Below are positions 16,040 through 25,104 of a stretch of DNA of 64,000 nucleotides, in pieces; the first letter of the stretch is position 1, and every line of letters begins with the position of its first letter. A model generated the notes under the pieces. It did no database searches and had not been told where the DNA came from. It saw only the letters and a list, made by a program, of their open reading frames with translations. The stretch is taken from NCBI RefSeq assembly GCF_001742165.1, contig NZ_CP016443.1:2356001-2420000 (forward strand). The letters run 5' to 3'. The position numbers and the translations under genes are program-made. The DNA is from Burkholderia stabilis (GTDB taxonomy: Bacteria > Pseudomonadota > Gammaproteobacteria > Burkholderiales > Burkholderiaceae).

Positions 16040-17284
16040 ATGGACTTTGGCTACACCCCGAAAGTGGAAGAATTGCGTGAGCGCGTGCGCGCGTTCATGG
16101 ACGCGCACATCGTGCCGCGCATCCGCCAGTGGAACGAGGAAGTGCACGCGGGGCACTATCCCGTGTCGTTCATGGAGGAGCTGAAGGAGCGCGCGAAGGC
16201 GGAAGGGCTGTGGAACCTGTTCCTGCCGCACCTGAAGGACGACGAGCCCGGCACGGGCCTGACGAACCTCGAATACGCGCCGCTCGCGGAGATCATGGGC
16301 CGCGTGAGCTGGGCGTCGGAGGTGTTCAACTGCAACGCGCCGGACACCGGCAACATGGAGCTGCTGCACATGTTCGCGACGCCCGAGCAGCGCGAGCAAT
16401 GGCTGCTGCCGCTGCTGCGCGGCGAGATCCGCTCGGCGTTCGCGATGACGGAGCCCGACGTCGCGTCGTCGGATGCGACGAACATCACGACGCGCATCGA
16501 GCGCGTGGGCGGCGACTACGTGATCAACGGGCGCAAGTGGTTCATCACGAACGCCGCGCATCCGAACTGCAAGATCTTCATCGTGATGGGCAAGACCGAT
16601 CCCGATGCCGAATCGCACCAGCAGCAGAGCATGATCCTCGTGCCGCGCGACACGCCGGGCGTGACGGTCGTGCGCAACATCACGGTGGTCAATCACTACG
16701 CGCCGGAAGGGCACTGCGAGATCACGTTTGACAACGTGCGCGTGCCGGCGAGCAACCTGCTCGGCGCGGAAGGCAGCGGCTTCGCGCTGGCGCAGGCGCG
16801 CCTCGGGCCGGGCCGCATCCATCACTGCATGCGTTCGATCGGCGCGGCCGAGCTCGCGCTGGAGCTGATGGTCGACCGCGCGCAGTCGCGCGTCGCATTC
16901 GGCAAGCCGCTGAACCGTCACGGTACGGTCGGCGAATGGATCGCGCGCTCGCGTATCGAGATCGACCAGGCGCGCCTGCTGGTGCTGAAGGCCGCGTGGA
17001 TGATCGACAAGGTCGGCGCGAAGGCCGCGCGCAAGGAAATCTCGATGATCAAGGCGCTCGTGCCGACCGTTTATACGGACGTGTGCGATCGCGCGATGCA
17101 GGTGTTCGGCGCGGCGGGGTTGAGCCCCGATACGCCGCTCGCCGATCTGTGGACCTGGGGCCGCGCGCTGCGCTTCGCCGACGGCCCGGACGAGGTGCAC
17201 TTGCAGACGATCGCGCGGATGGAGATCAAGAACGGCGAACCGGGTTCGACCGCGCCGTACCTGACCCCGCCGCTGCGCGGCTGA
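16040..17284 (+). CDS. Acyl-CoA dehydrogenase
   Basis: 414 residues, the usual length. FAD-dependent desaturation of an acyl-CoA at the alpha-beta bond, passing electrons to ETF. 'FAMTEPDVASSDATN' is the ACAD signature 1 region near residue 140, and 'QVFGAAGLSPDTPLADLW' near 365 is the C-terminal signature. A GAGGAG lies 8 nt before the ATG. It closes the operon of kinase-like protein and two SDRs; this family is the long-chain/ACAD11-like type. Chain length preference cannot be told from sequence alone. Confidence 0.92.
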   Translation: MDFGYTPKVEELRERVRAFMDAHIVPRIRQWNEEVHAGHYPVSFMEELKERAKAEGLWNLFLPHLKDDEPGTGLTNLEYAPLAEIMGRVSWASEVFNCNAPDTGNMELLHMFATPEQREQWLLPLLRGEIRSAFAMTEPDVASSDATNITTRIERVGGDYVINGRKWFITNAAHPNCKIFIVMGKTDPDAESHQQQSMILVPRDTPGVTVVRNITVVNHYAPEGHCEITFDNVRVPASNLLGAEGSGFALAQARLGPGRIHHCMRSIGAAELALELMVDRAQSRVAFGKPLNRHGTVGEWIARSRIEIDQARLLVLKAAWMIDKVGAKAARKEISMIKALVPTVYTDVCDRAMQVFGAAGLSPDTPLADLWTWGRALRFADGPDEVHLQTIARMEIKNGEPGSTAPYLTPPLRG

Positions 17285-17384
17285 CCGTCGCGCCGGCATG
17301 CGCAACGCATCCGCGAACCCGCGCGGGGCCGGCATGGACGAACGAGAGGCGCACGCCGTAAGATGCCGGCAAGGAGATCCGGCG

Positions 17385-18290
17385 ATGCGCCTTTCGAAGA
17401 TTGATCTGAACCTGTTCGTCGTATTCGAGGCGATCTACAACAAGCGCAACCTGACGCGCGCGGCCGAGGTGCTGAACCTCACGCAGCCGGCCGTCAGCAA
17501 CGCGCTGGCGCGGCTGCGCAAGACGCTCGACGATCCGCTGTTCGTCAGCACGCCGGCCGGGATGATGCCGACGCCGATGGCCGAGAACATCGTCGGCCGC
17601 GTGCGCGAGGCGCTGCAACTGCTCGATTCGAGCGCGCACGAAGGCGACGTGTTCGATCCCGCTTCGTCGGCGCGGGTGTTCCGGCTCAGCATGAGCGACC
17701 TGACCGAAGCGCTGCTGCTGCCGGCGCTCGGCGAGCTGCTGCAACGGGAAGCGCCCGGCATGCACGTGCGCAGCTACACGATGGACCGCCGCGAAGTGGC
17801 CACCGCGCTCGCGAACGGCTCGGTCGACCTCGCGATCGACGCGCCGCTGATCGGCGATCCGCATCTTCACCAGGCCTTGCTCGTGCGCGACCGCTACGCG
17901 TGCATGATCCGCGACGATCACCCGTTCAAGGGCGACACGCTGACCATGGACGACTACCTGTCGATGGGGCACATCCACGTGTCGAGCCGCCGCAAGGGCA
18001 GCGGGCACGTCGACGCGGAACTGACGCGCCTCGGGCTGCGCCGCAACATCCAGATGCGCGTGCAGCACTACATGGTCGCGCCGCTGATCGCGATGCGCGG
18101 CGATCTCGCGCTGACCGCGCCGCTGCGGCTGCTGCAGCGTTATCCGGCGCGCATCCTCGAACTGCCGTTCGAGATGCCGGGGCTCGACTACTTCTGCTAC
18201 TGGCATCGCAGCGCCGATCAGGATCAGGGCAGCCAGTGGCTGCGCGAGCAATTGATGACGCTGATGGGCGGGATGGGCGAGCCGCTGTGA
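17385..18290 (+). CDS. LysR-family transcriptional regulator
   Basis: 301 residues from the ATG at 17385, with AAGGAG 8 nt upstream. The winged HTH is at residues 8-66 ('NLTRAAEVLNLTQPAVSNALARLR'), followed by a periplasmic-binding-like effector domain. The style ('LSKIDLNLFVVFEAIYNKRN') is that of the NodD/LinR/NahR branch of aromatic and fatty-acid regulators. It follows the acyl-CoA dehydrogenase in the same direction by 100 nt and is convergent with the next gene. It may control the operon upstream. Confidence 0.9.
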   Translation: MRLSKIDLNLFVVFEAIYNKRNLTRAAEVLNLTQPAVSNALARLRKTLDDPLFVSTPAGMMPTPMAENIVGRVREALQLLDSSAHEGDVFDPASSARVFRLSMSDLTEALLLPALGELLQREAPGMHVRSYTMDRREVATALANGSVDLAIDAPLIGDPHLHQALLVRDRYACMIRDDHPFKGDTLTMDDYLSMGHIHVSSRRKGSGHVDAELTRLGLRRNIQMRVQHYMVAPLIAMRGDLALTAPLRLLQRYPARILELPFEMPGLDYFCYWHRSADQDQGSQWLREQLMTLMGGMGEPL

Positions 18291-18334
18291 CGCAGGCGGG
18301 TTGCGCTTGCATCACGCGTTTCCCGATATCGCCA

Positions 18335-21300
18335 TCAACCGCGCAACGCCTGCGCCAGCACCCGTGCCACGTGCAGCGCCTGCGTCTGCGCGCCGTCCTT
18401 GATCTGATGCCTGCAGCTCGTGCCGTCTGCGACGACGATCGCGCCATCCGCCCGCGCGCGCACGGCCGGCAGCAGCGACAGCTCGGCCATCGCCTGCGAC
18501 GCGTCGTAGTGTTCGGCTTCGTAACCGAAGCTGCCGGCCATCCCGCAGCAAGACGATTCGACCGGCGACACCTTCAGCCCCGGAATCCAGCGCAGCACGG
18601 TCTGCACCGGCGTGAATGCGCCGAATGCCTTCTGATGGCAGTGACCGTGCACCAGCGCCTCGGCCGCATCGATCGCGCGCAGCGGCAGTTGCAACCGGCC
18701 GGCGTCGTGCTCGCGCACGAGAAACTCCTCGAACAGGAACGCGTGGCTCGCGAGCCGCGCCGCTTCGTCGCCGTAGCCGTAAGCGAGAAATTCGTCGCGC
18801 ATCGACAGCAGGCATGAAGGCTCCAGCCCGACGACGGCGACACCGCGTTCGAGGTAAGGCCGCAGCGTGTCGAGCGTGCGTTTCGCCTCGGCCTTCGCTT
18901 CGTCGACGAGACCGGCCGCGAGAAACGTACGACCGCAGCACAGCGGCCGTTCGCCTTCGCGCACGTTGAAATGCACGGCATAACCGGCTGCTTCGAGCAC
19001 GGCCTGCGCGGCCCGCGCGTTGTCCGGTTCCTGGTAGTTGCTGAACGTATCGACGAACAGCAGCACTTCGCGGATGGCCGCGCCGGTTTGCGCGTGCGCC
19101 TGAGCCGCAACGACATCCGGCAGGAACGGCCGCGCGAACGAAGGCAGTGCGCGTTGCGGCGCGAGGCCGATCCACCGCTTCATCACCGGCGCGACGACCG
19201 GCAAGCCGTTCGCGAACGCGATCGCGCCGCGCATCCGTGCAGCCCACGGAGCATAGCGCGGCAGCCACGCGACGAGCCGCTCGCGCAGCGTCGCGCCATG
19301 CTTGCGGTTCCAGGCGTGCCGCGCTTCGATCTTGAAGCGCGCCATGTCGACGCCGGTCGGGCAATCGCGCTTGCAGCCCTTGCACGACACGCACAGATCG
19401 AGCGCGGCCTTCACGTCGTCGCCGGCGAGGCCGTCCGCGCCGAGCTGGCCCGTCACCGCGAGCCGCAGCGTGTTCGCGCGGCCGCGCGTCACGTGCTGCT
19501 CGTCTCGCGTCACGCGGTAGCTCGGGCACATCGTGCCCGCGTCGAACTTGCGGCAGTGGCCGTTGTTGTTGCACATCTCGACCGCCGACGCGAGCCCGTG
19601 CGTGATGTCGGTGCCCGTGCCGGGTTCGGTTTCTTCGCCGGTCAGCGGGTTGCGCGTGACGTTCCATGCGGACCAGTCGAGCGCGGGCTGCAGCGGCAGC
19701 GCCGCATAGCCGGGCGCGAAGCGGAAGTTCTCGCGCGCATCCATGCGCGGCGGATTGACGATCTTGTCGGGGTTGAAGCGGTTGTCGGGATCGAACAGCG
19801 CCTTGATCTCCGCGAACGCCGCATTGAGGCGCGGGCCGTACTGCCACGCAACCCATTCGCCGCGGCACAGCCCGTCGCCGTGCTCGCCCGAATACGCGCC
19901 CTTGTACTCGCGCACGAGCGCGGAGGCTTCGTCGGCGATCTCGCGCATGCGCGCCGCGCCGTCGCGCCGCATGTCGAGGATCGGCCGCACGTGCAGCGTG
20001 CCGACGCTCGCGTGCGCGTACCACGTGCCTTCGGTTTCATGCTTGTGGAATACGTCGGTCAGGCGGCGCGTGTATTCGGCGAGATGTTCGAGCGGCACCG
20101 CGCAATCCTCGATGAACGACACCGGCTTGCCGTCGCCCTTCATGCTCATCATGATGTTCAGCCCGGCCTTGCGCACGTCCCACAGCGCCTTCTGCGCGCC
20201 GGCGTCGGTCATCTTCACGACGCTGCCGGGCAGGCCGAGATCGGCCATCAGTTCGGCCAGGCGATCGAGCTGCGCGAGTTGCGCATCGCGCGATTCGCCC
20301 GCGAACTCGACGAGCAGGATCGCCTGCGGCTCGCCGACCAGCGCCTGTTCGATCACCGGCCGGAACGCGGGGTTCTCCATCGACAGGTCGATCATCGTGC
20401 GATCGACGAGCTCGACGGCCACCGGCTTCAACTTCACGATGTGCTGCGCGGTGTCCATCGCCTGGTAGAAGGTCGGGAAATTCACGACGCCGAGCGCCTT
20501 GTGCGCGGGCAGCGGCGCGAGCTTCAGCGTGAGTTGCCGGCTGCAGGCCAGCGTGCCTTCCGAGCCGACGAGCAGGTGCGCGAGATTCGCGTGGCCGTCG
20601 TCGGTGTACGCGCGCGGATTCTGGCAGTCGAACAGGTCGAGGTTGTAGCCGGCCACGCGGCGCAGCACCTTCGGCACGCGCTCGACGATCTCGTCGCGCT
20701 CGCGTTTCGCGATCCGTTCGACGCCGTGCAGCAGCGCGAGCGTGCGGCGCTCGGTGACCGGCTGCGCGAGCGAGCCGAAGCGGCATTCGCTGCCGTCGGC
20801 GAGTATCGCGTCGATCGCGAGCACGTTGTGCACCATGTTGCCGTACTCGATCGAGCGCGAGCCGCACGAGTTGTTGCCGGCCATCCCGCCGATCGTGCAT
20901 TGCGCGCCGGTCGACACGTCGACCGGGAACCACAGCCCATGCGGTTTCAGCCACGCGTTCAGGTGATCGAGCACGATGCCCGGCTCGACGGTGACGGTGC
21001 GCGCCTGCGCATCGAATTCGACGATCCGGTTCAGCCATTTGCTGTTGTCGACGACGAGCGCCTCGCCGACCGTCTGCCCGCACTGGCTCGTGCCGGCGCC
21101 GCGCGCGAGCACGGGGATCTTGCGGTCGCGCGCGATGTCGAGCGCGATCCGCAGGTCGTCCTGGTCGCGCGGCACGACCACGCCGAGCGGCATGATCTGG
21201 TAGATCGACGCGTCGGTCGCGTAGCGGCCGCGGCTCGCGCGGTCGGCGAGGACGTCGCCGCGCATTTCCGTGCGCAGCCGCTCGAACAGCGGCGACAGCG

Positions 21301-21364
21301 CGGCGCCTTGCGACGGCACGAGGTGGACGGGGCGAACCAGCGAAGACGGGACGGCGGATTTCAT
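18335..21364 (-). CDS. FAD-binding/Fe-S oxidoreductase, YdiJ-like (D-2-hydroxyacid dehydrogenase)
   Basis: 1009 residues, the length of E. coli YdiJ (~1018), a D-2-hydroxyglutarate dehydrogenase. Domains in order: PCMH FAD-binding ('VLARGAGTSQCGQTVG' near 90, 'GGMAGNNSCGSRSIEYG' near 160), FAD-oxidase C-terminal domain (about 260-530), a 4Fe-4S segment 'LCVSCKGCKRDCPTGVD' near 655, and Cys-rich CCG domains ('PLCCGRTF', 'SSCCGMAG') as in GlpC/GlcF. It probably oxidises a D-2-hydroxy acid and feeds electrons to the quinone pool. It is the last of four minus-strand genes with a hydratase, MFS carrier and aminotransferase, so its physiological substrate may be a hydroxy acid from that pathway. 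Confidence 0.88.
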   Translation of the reverse strand: MKSAVPSSLVRPVHLVPSQGAALSPLFERLRTEMRGDVLADRASRGRYATDASIYQIMPLGVVVPRDQDDLRIALDIARDRKIPVLARGAGTSQCGQTVGEALVVDNSKWLNRIVEFDAQARTVTVEPGIVLDHLNAWLKPHGLWFPVDVSTGAQCTIGGMAGNNSCGSRSIEYGNMVHNVLAIDAILADGSECRFGSLAQPVTERRTLALLHGVERIAKRERDEIVERVPKVLRRVAGYNLDLFDCQNPRAYTDDGHANLAHLLVGSEGTLACSRQLTLKLAPLPAHKALGVVNFPTFYQAMDTAQHIVKLKPVAVELVDRTMIDLSMENPAFRPVIEQALVGEPQAILLVEFAGESRDAQLAQLDRLAELMADLGLPGSVVKMTDAGAQKALWDVRKAGLNIMMSMKGDGKPVSFIEDCAVPLEHLAEYTRRLTDVFHKHETEGTWYAHASVGTLHVRPILDMRRDGAARMREIADEASALVREYKGAYSGEHGDGLCRGEWVAWQYGPRLNAAFAEIKALFDPDNRFNPDKIVNPPRMDARENFRFAPGYAALPLQPALDWSAWNVTRNPLTGEETEPGTGTDITHGLASAVEMCNNNGHCRKFDAGTMCPSYRVTRDEQHVTRGRANTLRLAVTGQLGADGLAGDDVKAALDLCVSCKGCKRDCPTGVDMARFKIEARHAWNRKHGATLRERLVAWLPRYAPWAARMRGAIAFANGLPVVAPVMKRWIGLAPQRALPSFARPFLPDVVAAQAHAQTGAAIREVLLFVDTFSNYQEPDNARAAQAVLEAAGYAVHFNVREGERPLCCGRTFLAAGLVDEAKAEAKRTLDTLRPYLERGVAVVGLEPSCLLSMRDEFLAYGYGDEAARLASHAFLFEEFLVREHDAGRLQLPLRAIDAAEALVHGHCHQKAFGAFTPVQTVLRWIPGLKVSPVESSCCGMAGSFGYEAEHYDASQAMAELSLLPAVRARADGAIVVADGTSCRHQIKDGAQTQALHVARVLAQALRG

Positions 21365-21406
21365 GGCGGCGGCAGTCGGTATCGGGTGAGAACGGGGCGG
21401 ACGGGG

Positions 21407-22168
21407 TCAGGCGAGCGTGACGCTGACGGGCGGCAGCCCCGCGATGCGGCCGGCGGCCGTGCCTGCGGCCTGCGGGAAATGCATGCCCGTGTACGAGCCG
21501 GTCGTGACGACGGTGCCGGCCGGCAGTGCGATGCCGCGCCGCGAGGCGTGATTCACGAGCCACGGCAGCAGGCGGCGCGGGTCGCCGGCCGGGTTCGCGT
21601 GGGGCGCTGTGCCGGCGATGTCCTGCGCATCGAACGCGAACGCAAGGTCGGGCGACAGGAACGGGAAATCGGCGCGGTAGCCGGTCATCTCGCCGAGCAC
21701 GAGCGCGCCGTGGTTCTGCAGGTCGGCGAGCTGCGCGGCGGGCGCGACGTCCGGCCACTCGCGGTAGCGGCTCGCGACGATCTCGATCGCCGCGCCCATC
21801 TGCGCGATGCCGTCGAACACTTCGTCATCCGAATACGCGCCGGCGCGCGGCGCGAAGTCGCGGCCGAAGCGGAACGCGATTTCCAGTTCGAGCCCGAGCG
21901 GCCGGTACGCGCCGCGCGGCAGCGTGACGCCGCTCGCGTGCCGGCAATCGTCGGGCAGCGATGCGCACTGGATCGGCCCGTCGGGCTGCTTCGCGCCGAC
22001 CTTCCATGCGCCGATCGCGGCGTTGCGTTCGGCGAGCACCTGCGCCTGCACCGCGTAGGCCGCGTCGGCGCTGGCGGGGACGAGTTCGGGCGGCAGCGCG
22101 GCGAACGCGATGCCGTGTTGCCAGCCGGCGGCGAGCCGGGCGGCGAGGTCGTGAGTGGCTTGAGTCAT
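21407..22168 (-). CDS. 2-keto-4-pentenoate hydratase/fumarylacetoacetase-fold protein
   Basis: 253 residues from the ATG at 22166-22168; a very long frame through to 23452 is a shadow of the MFS gene. The FAH-fold features are 'AYAVQAQVLAERNAAIGAWK' (N-terminal helices, Lys in 'WKVG'), the metal Glu pair in 'LELEIAFRFGRD' near 95 and 'YTGMHFPQAAG' at the C-terminus, as in MhpD. It would hydrate a 2-hydroxy-2,4-dienoate or decarboxylate a related oxo acid. Neighbours do not include ring-cleavage enzymes, so the substrate is unclear. Confidence 0.82.
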   Translation of the reverse strand: MTQATHDLAARLAAGWQHGIAFAALPPELVPASADAAYAVQAQVLAERNAAIGAWKVGAKQPDGPIQCASLPDDCRHASGVTLPRGAYRPLGLELEIAFRFGRDFAPRAGAYSDDEVFDGIAQMGAAIEIVASRYREWPDVAPAAQLADLQNHGALVLGEMTGYRADFPFLSPDLAFAFDAQDIAGTAPHANPAGDPRRLLPWLVNHASRRGIALPAGTVVTTGSYTGMHFPQAAGTAAGRIAGLPPVSVTLA

Positions 22169-22218
22169 CGTGAGTGTGAAAAGGAGAAGAAGCGGGGCGG
22201 CGCACCGCCCCGGCGGCA

Positions 22219-23493
22219 TCAGGCCGGCGAGCGATTGGCGGTGGCCTGCTCGGCGGGCGCATCGGCGAAGCGGCTTTCCGGCTGCATGCGGAACGCGAGC
22301 AGCACGCCCAGGCCCATCAGCACCATGCTGCCGATGAACGGCAGCTCCCAGCTGCCGAAGCGGTCGATCACGTAGCCGGAGATCACGGGCGACAGGATCG
22401 CCGCGAGCGCGGAGCCGGAATTCATCATCCCGCTCGCGGTGCCCGAGTGTTCCGGCGCGATGTCCATCGGCACGGCCCACATCGGCCCGATCGTCATCTC
22501 GGCGAAGAAGAAGCCGGCCGCGAGGCATGCCATCGACACGTACAGGTCGTGCATGAACAGCAGCGGCAACAGCGACAGCAGCGTGAGCAGCATGCAGATC
22601 GACACCATCCAGCTGCGCGCGCGCTTGAGGCTGCCGGTGCGCGCGAGGATGCGGTCGGTGACGAGGCCGCCGAGCGTGTCGCCGATCACGCCCGCGAAGA
22701 ACACCGCGGACGCGAACACGGCCGATTTCTTCAGATCGAGGTCGTAGCTGTGCAGGAAGTACTGCGGAATCCAGCTCAGGAACAACCACAGTGTCCAGCC
22801 ATAGCAGAAGTAGACGAGGGTGACGGGCATCATCCGGCGGAACAGCGGGCCCCACGGCACTGCTGCGGGTTTTTGCTTCGGCGGCGGCAGCGCGTCGAGT
22901 TCGGCCTGCGTGATGCGCGGGTGATCCTTCGGGTGTTCGGTGTAGACGAGCGCCCAGATCACGACCCAGACGATGCTGATCACGCCGCAGATGTAGAACG
23001 ATTCGCGCCAGCCGTACACGGCCATCACCGCGACGACGGCGGCCGGCGCGACCGCGTTGCCGACGCGCGAGAACGCGTGCGTGATGCCCTGCGCGAAGCC
23101 GCGTTTCTCGCGCGGCACCCAGCGCGACATCGCCGACGTCGCCGCCGGGAACGTCGCGCCTTCGCCGAGCCCGAGCAGCAGGCGCGCGGCGAGCAGCGAC
23201 GCGAGGCCGCCGGCCATCCCGGTGAGCAGCGTCGCGACGGCCCACAGCAGCCCGCACGCGAGCAGCGTGCGGCGCGCGCCGAAGCGGTCGCTGACCCAGC
23301 CGCCGATGATCTGGAACACGAGGTACGGATACGCGAATGCGGAGAACACGAGGCCGATTTCCGTCTTGTTCAGCCCGAATTCCTTGCCGAACCCGGCGGC
23401 GGCCGTGCTCACGTTCACGCGGTCGAGATACGTGATGAAGTACATCACGCACAGCATCACCAGCACGATGCCGGTCGCTCGGAACAGCTTCAT
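22219..23493 (-). CDS. MFS transporter, anion:cation symporter (ACS) type
   Basis: 424 residues with 12 predicted helices. 'YFITYLDRVNVSTA' in helix 1 and 'GGWVSDRFGARRTLLACG' after helix 2 are hallmarks of the hexuronate/4-hydroxyphenylacetate/tartrate (ACS) subfamily, which import organic anions with protons. The ATG at 23491-23493 has AGGAGA seven nt upstream. It lies 50 nt before the hydratase and 201 nt after the aminotransferase on the minus strand. It probably imports the acid degraded by the cluster. Confidence 0.88.
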   Translation of the reverse strand: MKLFRATGIVLVMLCVMYFITYLDRVNVSTAAAGFGKEFGLNKTEIGLVFSAFAYPYLVFQIIGGWVSDRFGARRTLLACGLLWAVATLLTGMAGGLASLLAARLLLGLGEGATFPAATSAMSRWVPREKRGFAQGITHAFSRVGNAVAPAAVVAVMAVYGWRESFYICGVISIVWVVIWALVYTEHPKDHPRITQAELDALPPPKQKPAAVPWGPLFRRMMPVTLVYFCYGWTLWLFLSWIPQYFLHSYDLDLKKSAVFASAVFFAGVIGDTLGGLVTDRILARTGSLKRARSWMVSICMLLTLLSLLPLLFMHDLYVSMACLAAGFFFAEMTIGPMWAVPMDIAPEHSGTASGMMNSGSALAAILSPVISGYVIDRFGSWELPFIGSMVLMGLGVLLAFRMQPESRFADAPAEQATANRSPA

Positions 23494-23694
23494 GTCTTGT
23501 CTCCTGGATGTTGTCTGGTTTGCTGCCCGTGCCGGCGTCGAGGCCGGCATCGAGGCGGGTCGTGCCGATGAAGCAAGGGCGGCCGCGCGTCGGCCGCGGA
23601 CGGTGCGCGCCCTGACGACGGCGTGCGGCCGCCCGTGAAGGGGAAAGGGCGTGTCAGGCGGCGCGCGGAAAGCGTGCGCGCCGCTGGCCGGCGC

Positions 23695-24915
23695 TCAGGC
23701 CGCCGCGCGCAGTGCGGGCGCGTGCGGGTTCGATGCGAGCGTGTCCATCGCCGCGACGACGCCGCTCGCGACAACCGGCACGCCGGCGAGCTTCAGTCCC
23801 ATCTCGCAGCCGGCGAGCGTGGCCATCAGCGTGAGGTCGTTGCAGTCGCCGAGATGGCCGATGCGGAACATCTTGCCGCGCATCTTGCCGAGCGCTTGCC
23901 CGAGCGACATGTCGAAGCGTTCGTAGACGAGCTTGCGCACGGCGTCCGCGTCGACGCCGTCGGGCATCATCACGCCGGTCAGCACGGGGCTGTAGACGGC
24001 CGGGTCCGCGCACTGGATCTCGAGGCCCCAGGCGCGCACCGCGCGGCGCGTCGCTTCCGCGAGCCGCTGGTGGCGCGCGAACACCGTGTCGAGCCCTTCG
24101 CCGAGGATCATGTCGAGCGCTTCGGCGAGCCCGTACAGCAGGTTGGTGTTCGGCGTGTACGGCCAGTAGCCGTGCTTGTTCGCTTCGATGATTTCTTGCC
24201 AGCCCCAGAACGCTCGCGGCAGCTTCGCGTGCTCGCTCGCCGCGAGCGCCTTCGGCGACACCGCGTTGAAGCTGATGCCCGGCGGCAGCATCAGCCCTTT
24301 CTGCGAGCCCGACACCGTGACGTCGACGCCCCATTCGTCATGGCGGTAGTCGGCGGACGCGAGCCCCGAGATCGTGTCGACCATCAGCAGCGCCGGGTGC
24401 CCGGCCGCGTCGATCGCGCGGCGCACCGCGGCGATGTCGGATGTGACGCCGGTGGACGTCTCGTTGTGCACCACGCATACGGCCTTGATGTCGTGCGCGG
24501 TGTCGGCGCGCAGGCGCGCTTCGATCATGTCGGGCTGCACGCCGCGGCGCCAGCCTTCGATGCCGGGCAGGCCGAGGAATTCGGGCTTCAGGCCGAGCGC
24601 TTCGGCCATCTTCTTCCACAGCGTCGCGAAGTGGCCCGTCTCGAACATCAGCACGGTGTCGCCGGCGCTCAGCGTGTTGGTCAGCGCGGCTTCCCACGCG
24701 CCGGTGCCCGACGCCGGATAGATGATCACCGGCTGCGTGGTCTTGAAGATCTTCTTGATGCCGGCGAGCACCTTCAGGCCGAGCGCGCCGAATTCGGGGC
24801 CACGGTGGTCGATGGTCGGATAGCTCATCGCCCGCAGGATGCGGTCGGGCACCGGGCTCGGCCCCGGGATCTGCAGGAAGTGGCGGCCGGACGGATGAAA
24901 GTCGAGTTGCAGCAT
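23695..24915 (-). CDS. Class V aminotransferase, serine-glyoxylate aminotransferase type
   Basis: 406 residues from the ATG at 24913-24915, with AAGGAGA upstream. The N-terminal 'GPSPVPDRILRAMS' and 'DHRGPEF' are typical of serine/alanine-glyoxylate aminotransferases, and the PLP lysine is in 'VSGSQKGLMLPPG' near 200. It would transfer the amino group of serine (or alanine) to glyoxylate, giving hydroxypyruvate and glycine. It is the first gene of a minus-strand cluster with an organic-acid importer, a hydratase and a hydroxyacid dehydrogenase, and is divergent from a GntR regulator with a strong palindrome between them. Confidence 0.87.
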   Translation of the reverse strand: MLQLDFHPSGRHFLQIPGPSPVPDRILRAMSYPTIDHRGPEFGALGLKVLAGIKKIFKTTQPVIIYPASGTGAWEAALTNTLSAGDTVLMFETGHFATLWKKMAEALGLKPEFLGLPGIEGWRRGVQPDMIEARLRADTAHDIKAVCVVHNETSTGVTSDIAAVRRAIDAAGHPALLMVDTISGLASADYRHDEWGVDVTVSGSQKGLMLPPGISFNAVSPKALAASEHAKLPRAFWGWQEIIEANKHGYWPYTPNTNLLYGLAEALDMILGEGLDTVFARHQRLAEATRRAVRAWGLEIQCADPAVYSPVLTGVMMPDGVDADAVRKLVYERFDMSLGQALGKMRGKMFRIGHLGDCNDLTLMATLAGCEMGLKLAGVPVVASGVVAAMDTLASNPHAPALRAAA

Positions 24916-24945
24916 GGTCGTTCTGTCTCCTTGGTTGCATTTTGA

Positions 24946-24961
24946 ATTTTGCATGCAAAAT
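24946..24961. promoter_or_regulatory. Perfect 16-bp palindrome, likely GntR operator (site 1)
   Basis: ATTTTGCATGCAAAAT is a perfect 16-bp palindrome located 31 nt upstream of the aminotransferase ATG and 138 nt upstream of the GntR ATG. FCD-type GntR regulators bind short palindromes as dimers. A second copy of its core lies at the GntR start codon (25095-25104). Position near the promoter suggests repression relieved by a metabolite. The regulator assignment is inference. Confidence 0.7.
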
Positions 24962-25094
24962 ACTTTAGCAGAGCGCCCGACGGTAAACCAAGCGCTGATT
25001 TGACCGAAAATGCCGGTGTTTACCCGGCATTCGAGGGGAGATATTCGGGTCGGGCGAGTTGCAGTAGAATCGCGGGAAGCAAGAAGGAAGGACT

Positions 25095-25104
25095 TTGCAT
25101 GCAA
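25095..25104. promoter_or_regulatory. Palindrome TTGCATGCAA over the GntR start codon (site 2)
   Basis: The 10-bp core TTGCATGCAA recurs here and its central ATG is the start codon of the GntR gene. Binding would block translation-proximal transcription of the regulator and suggests negative autoregulation. It matches the 10-bp core of site 1 at 24946-24961. Confidence 0.55.

Noticed and set aside
18971..22375. 1134-codon plus-strand frame
   Set aside because: It is antisense to the YdiJ-like flavoprotein and hydratase genes and is made of Arg/His/Ala/Val-rich low-information sequence, typical of shadow frames.
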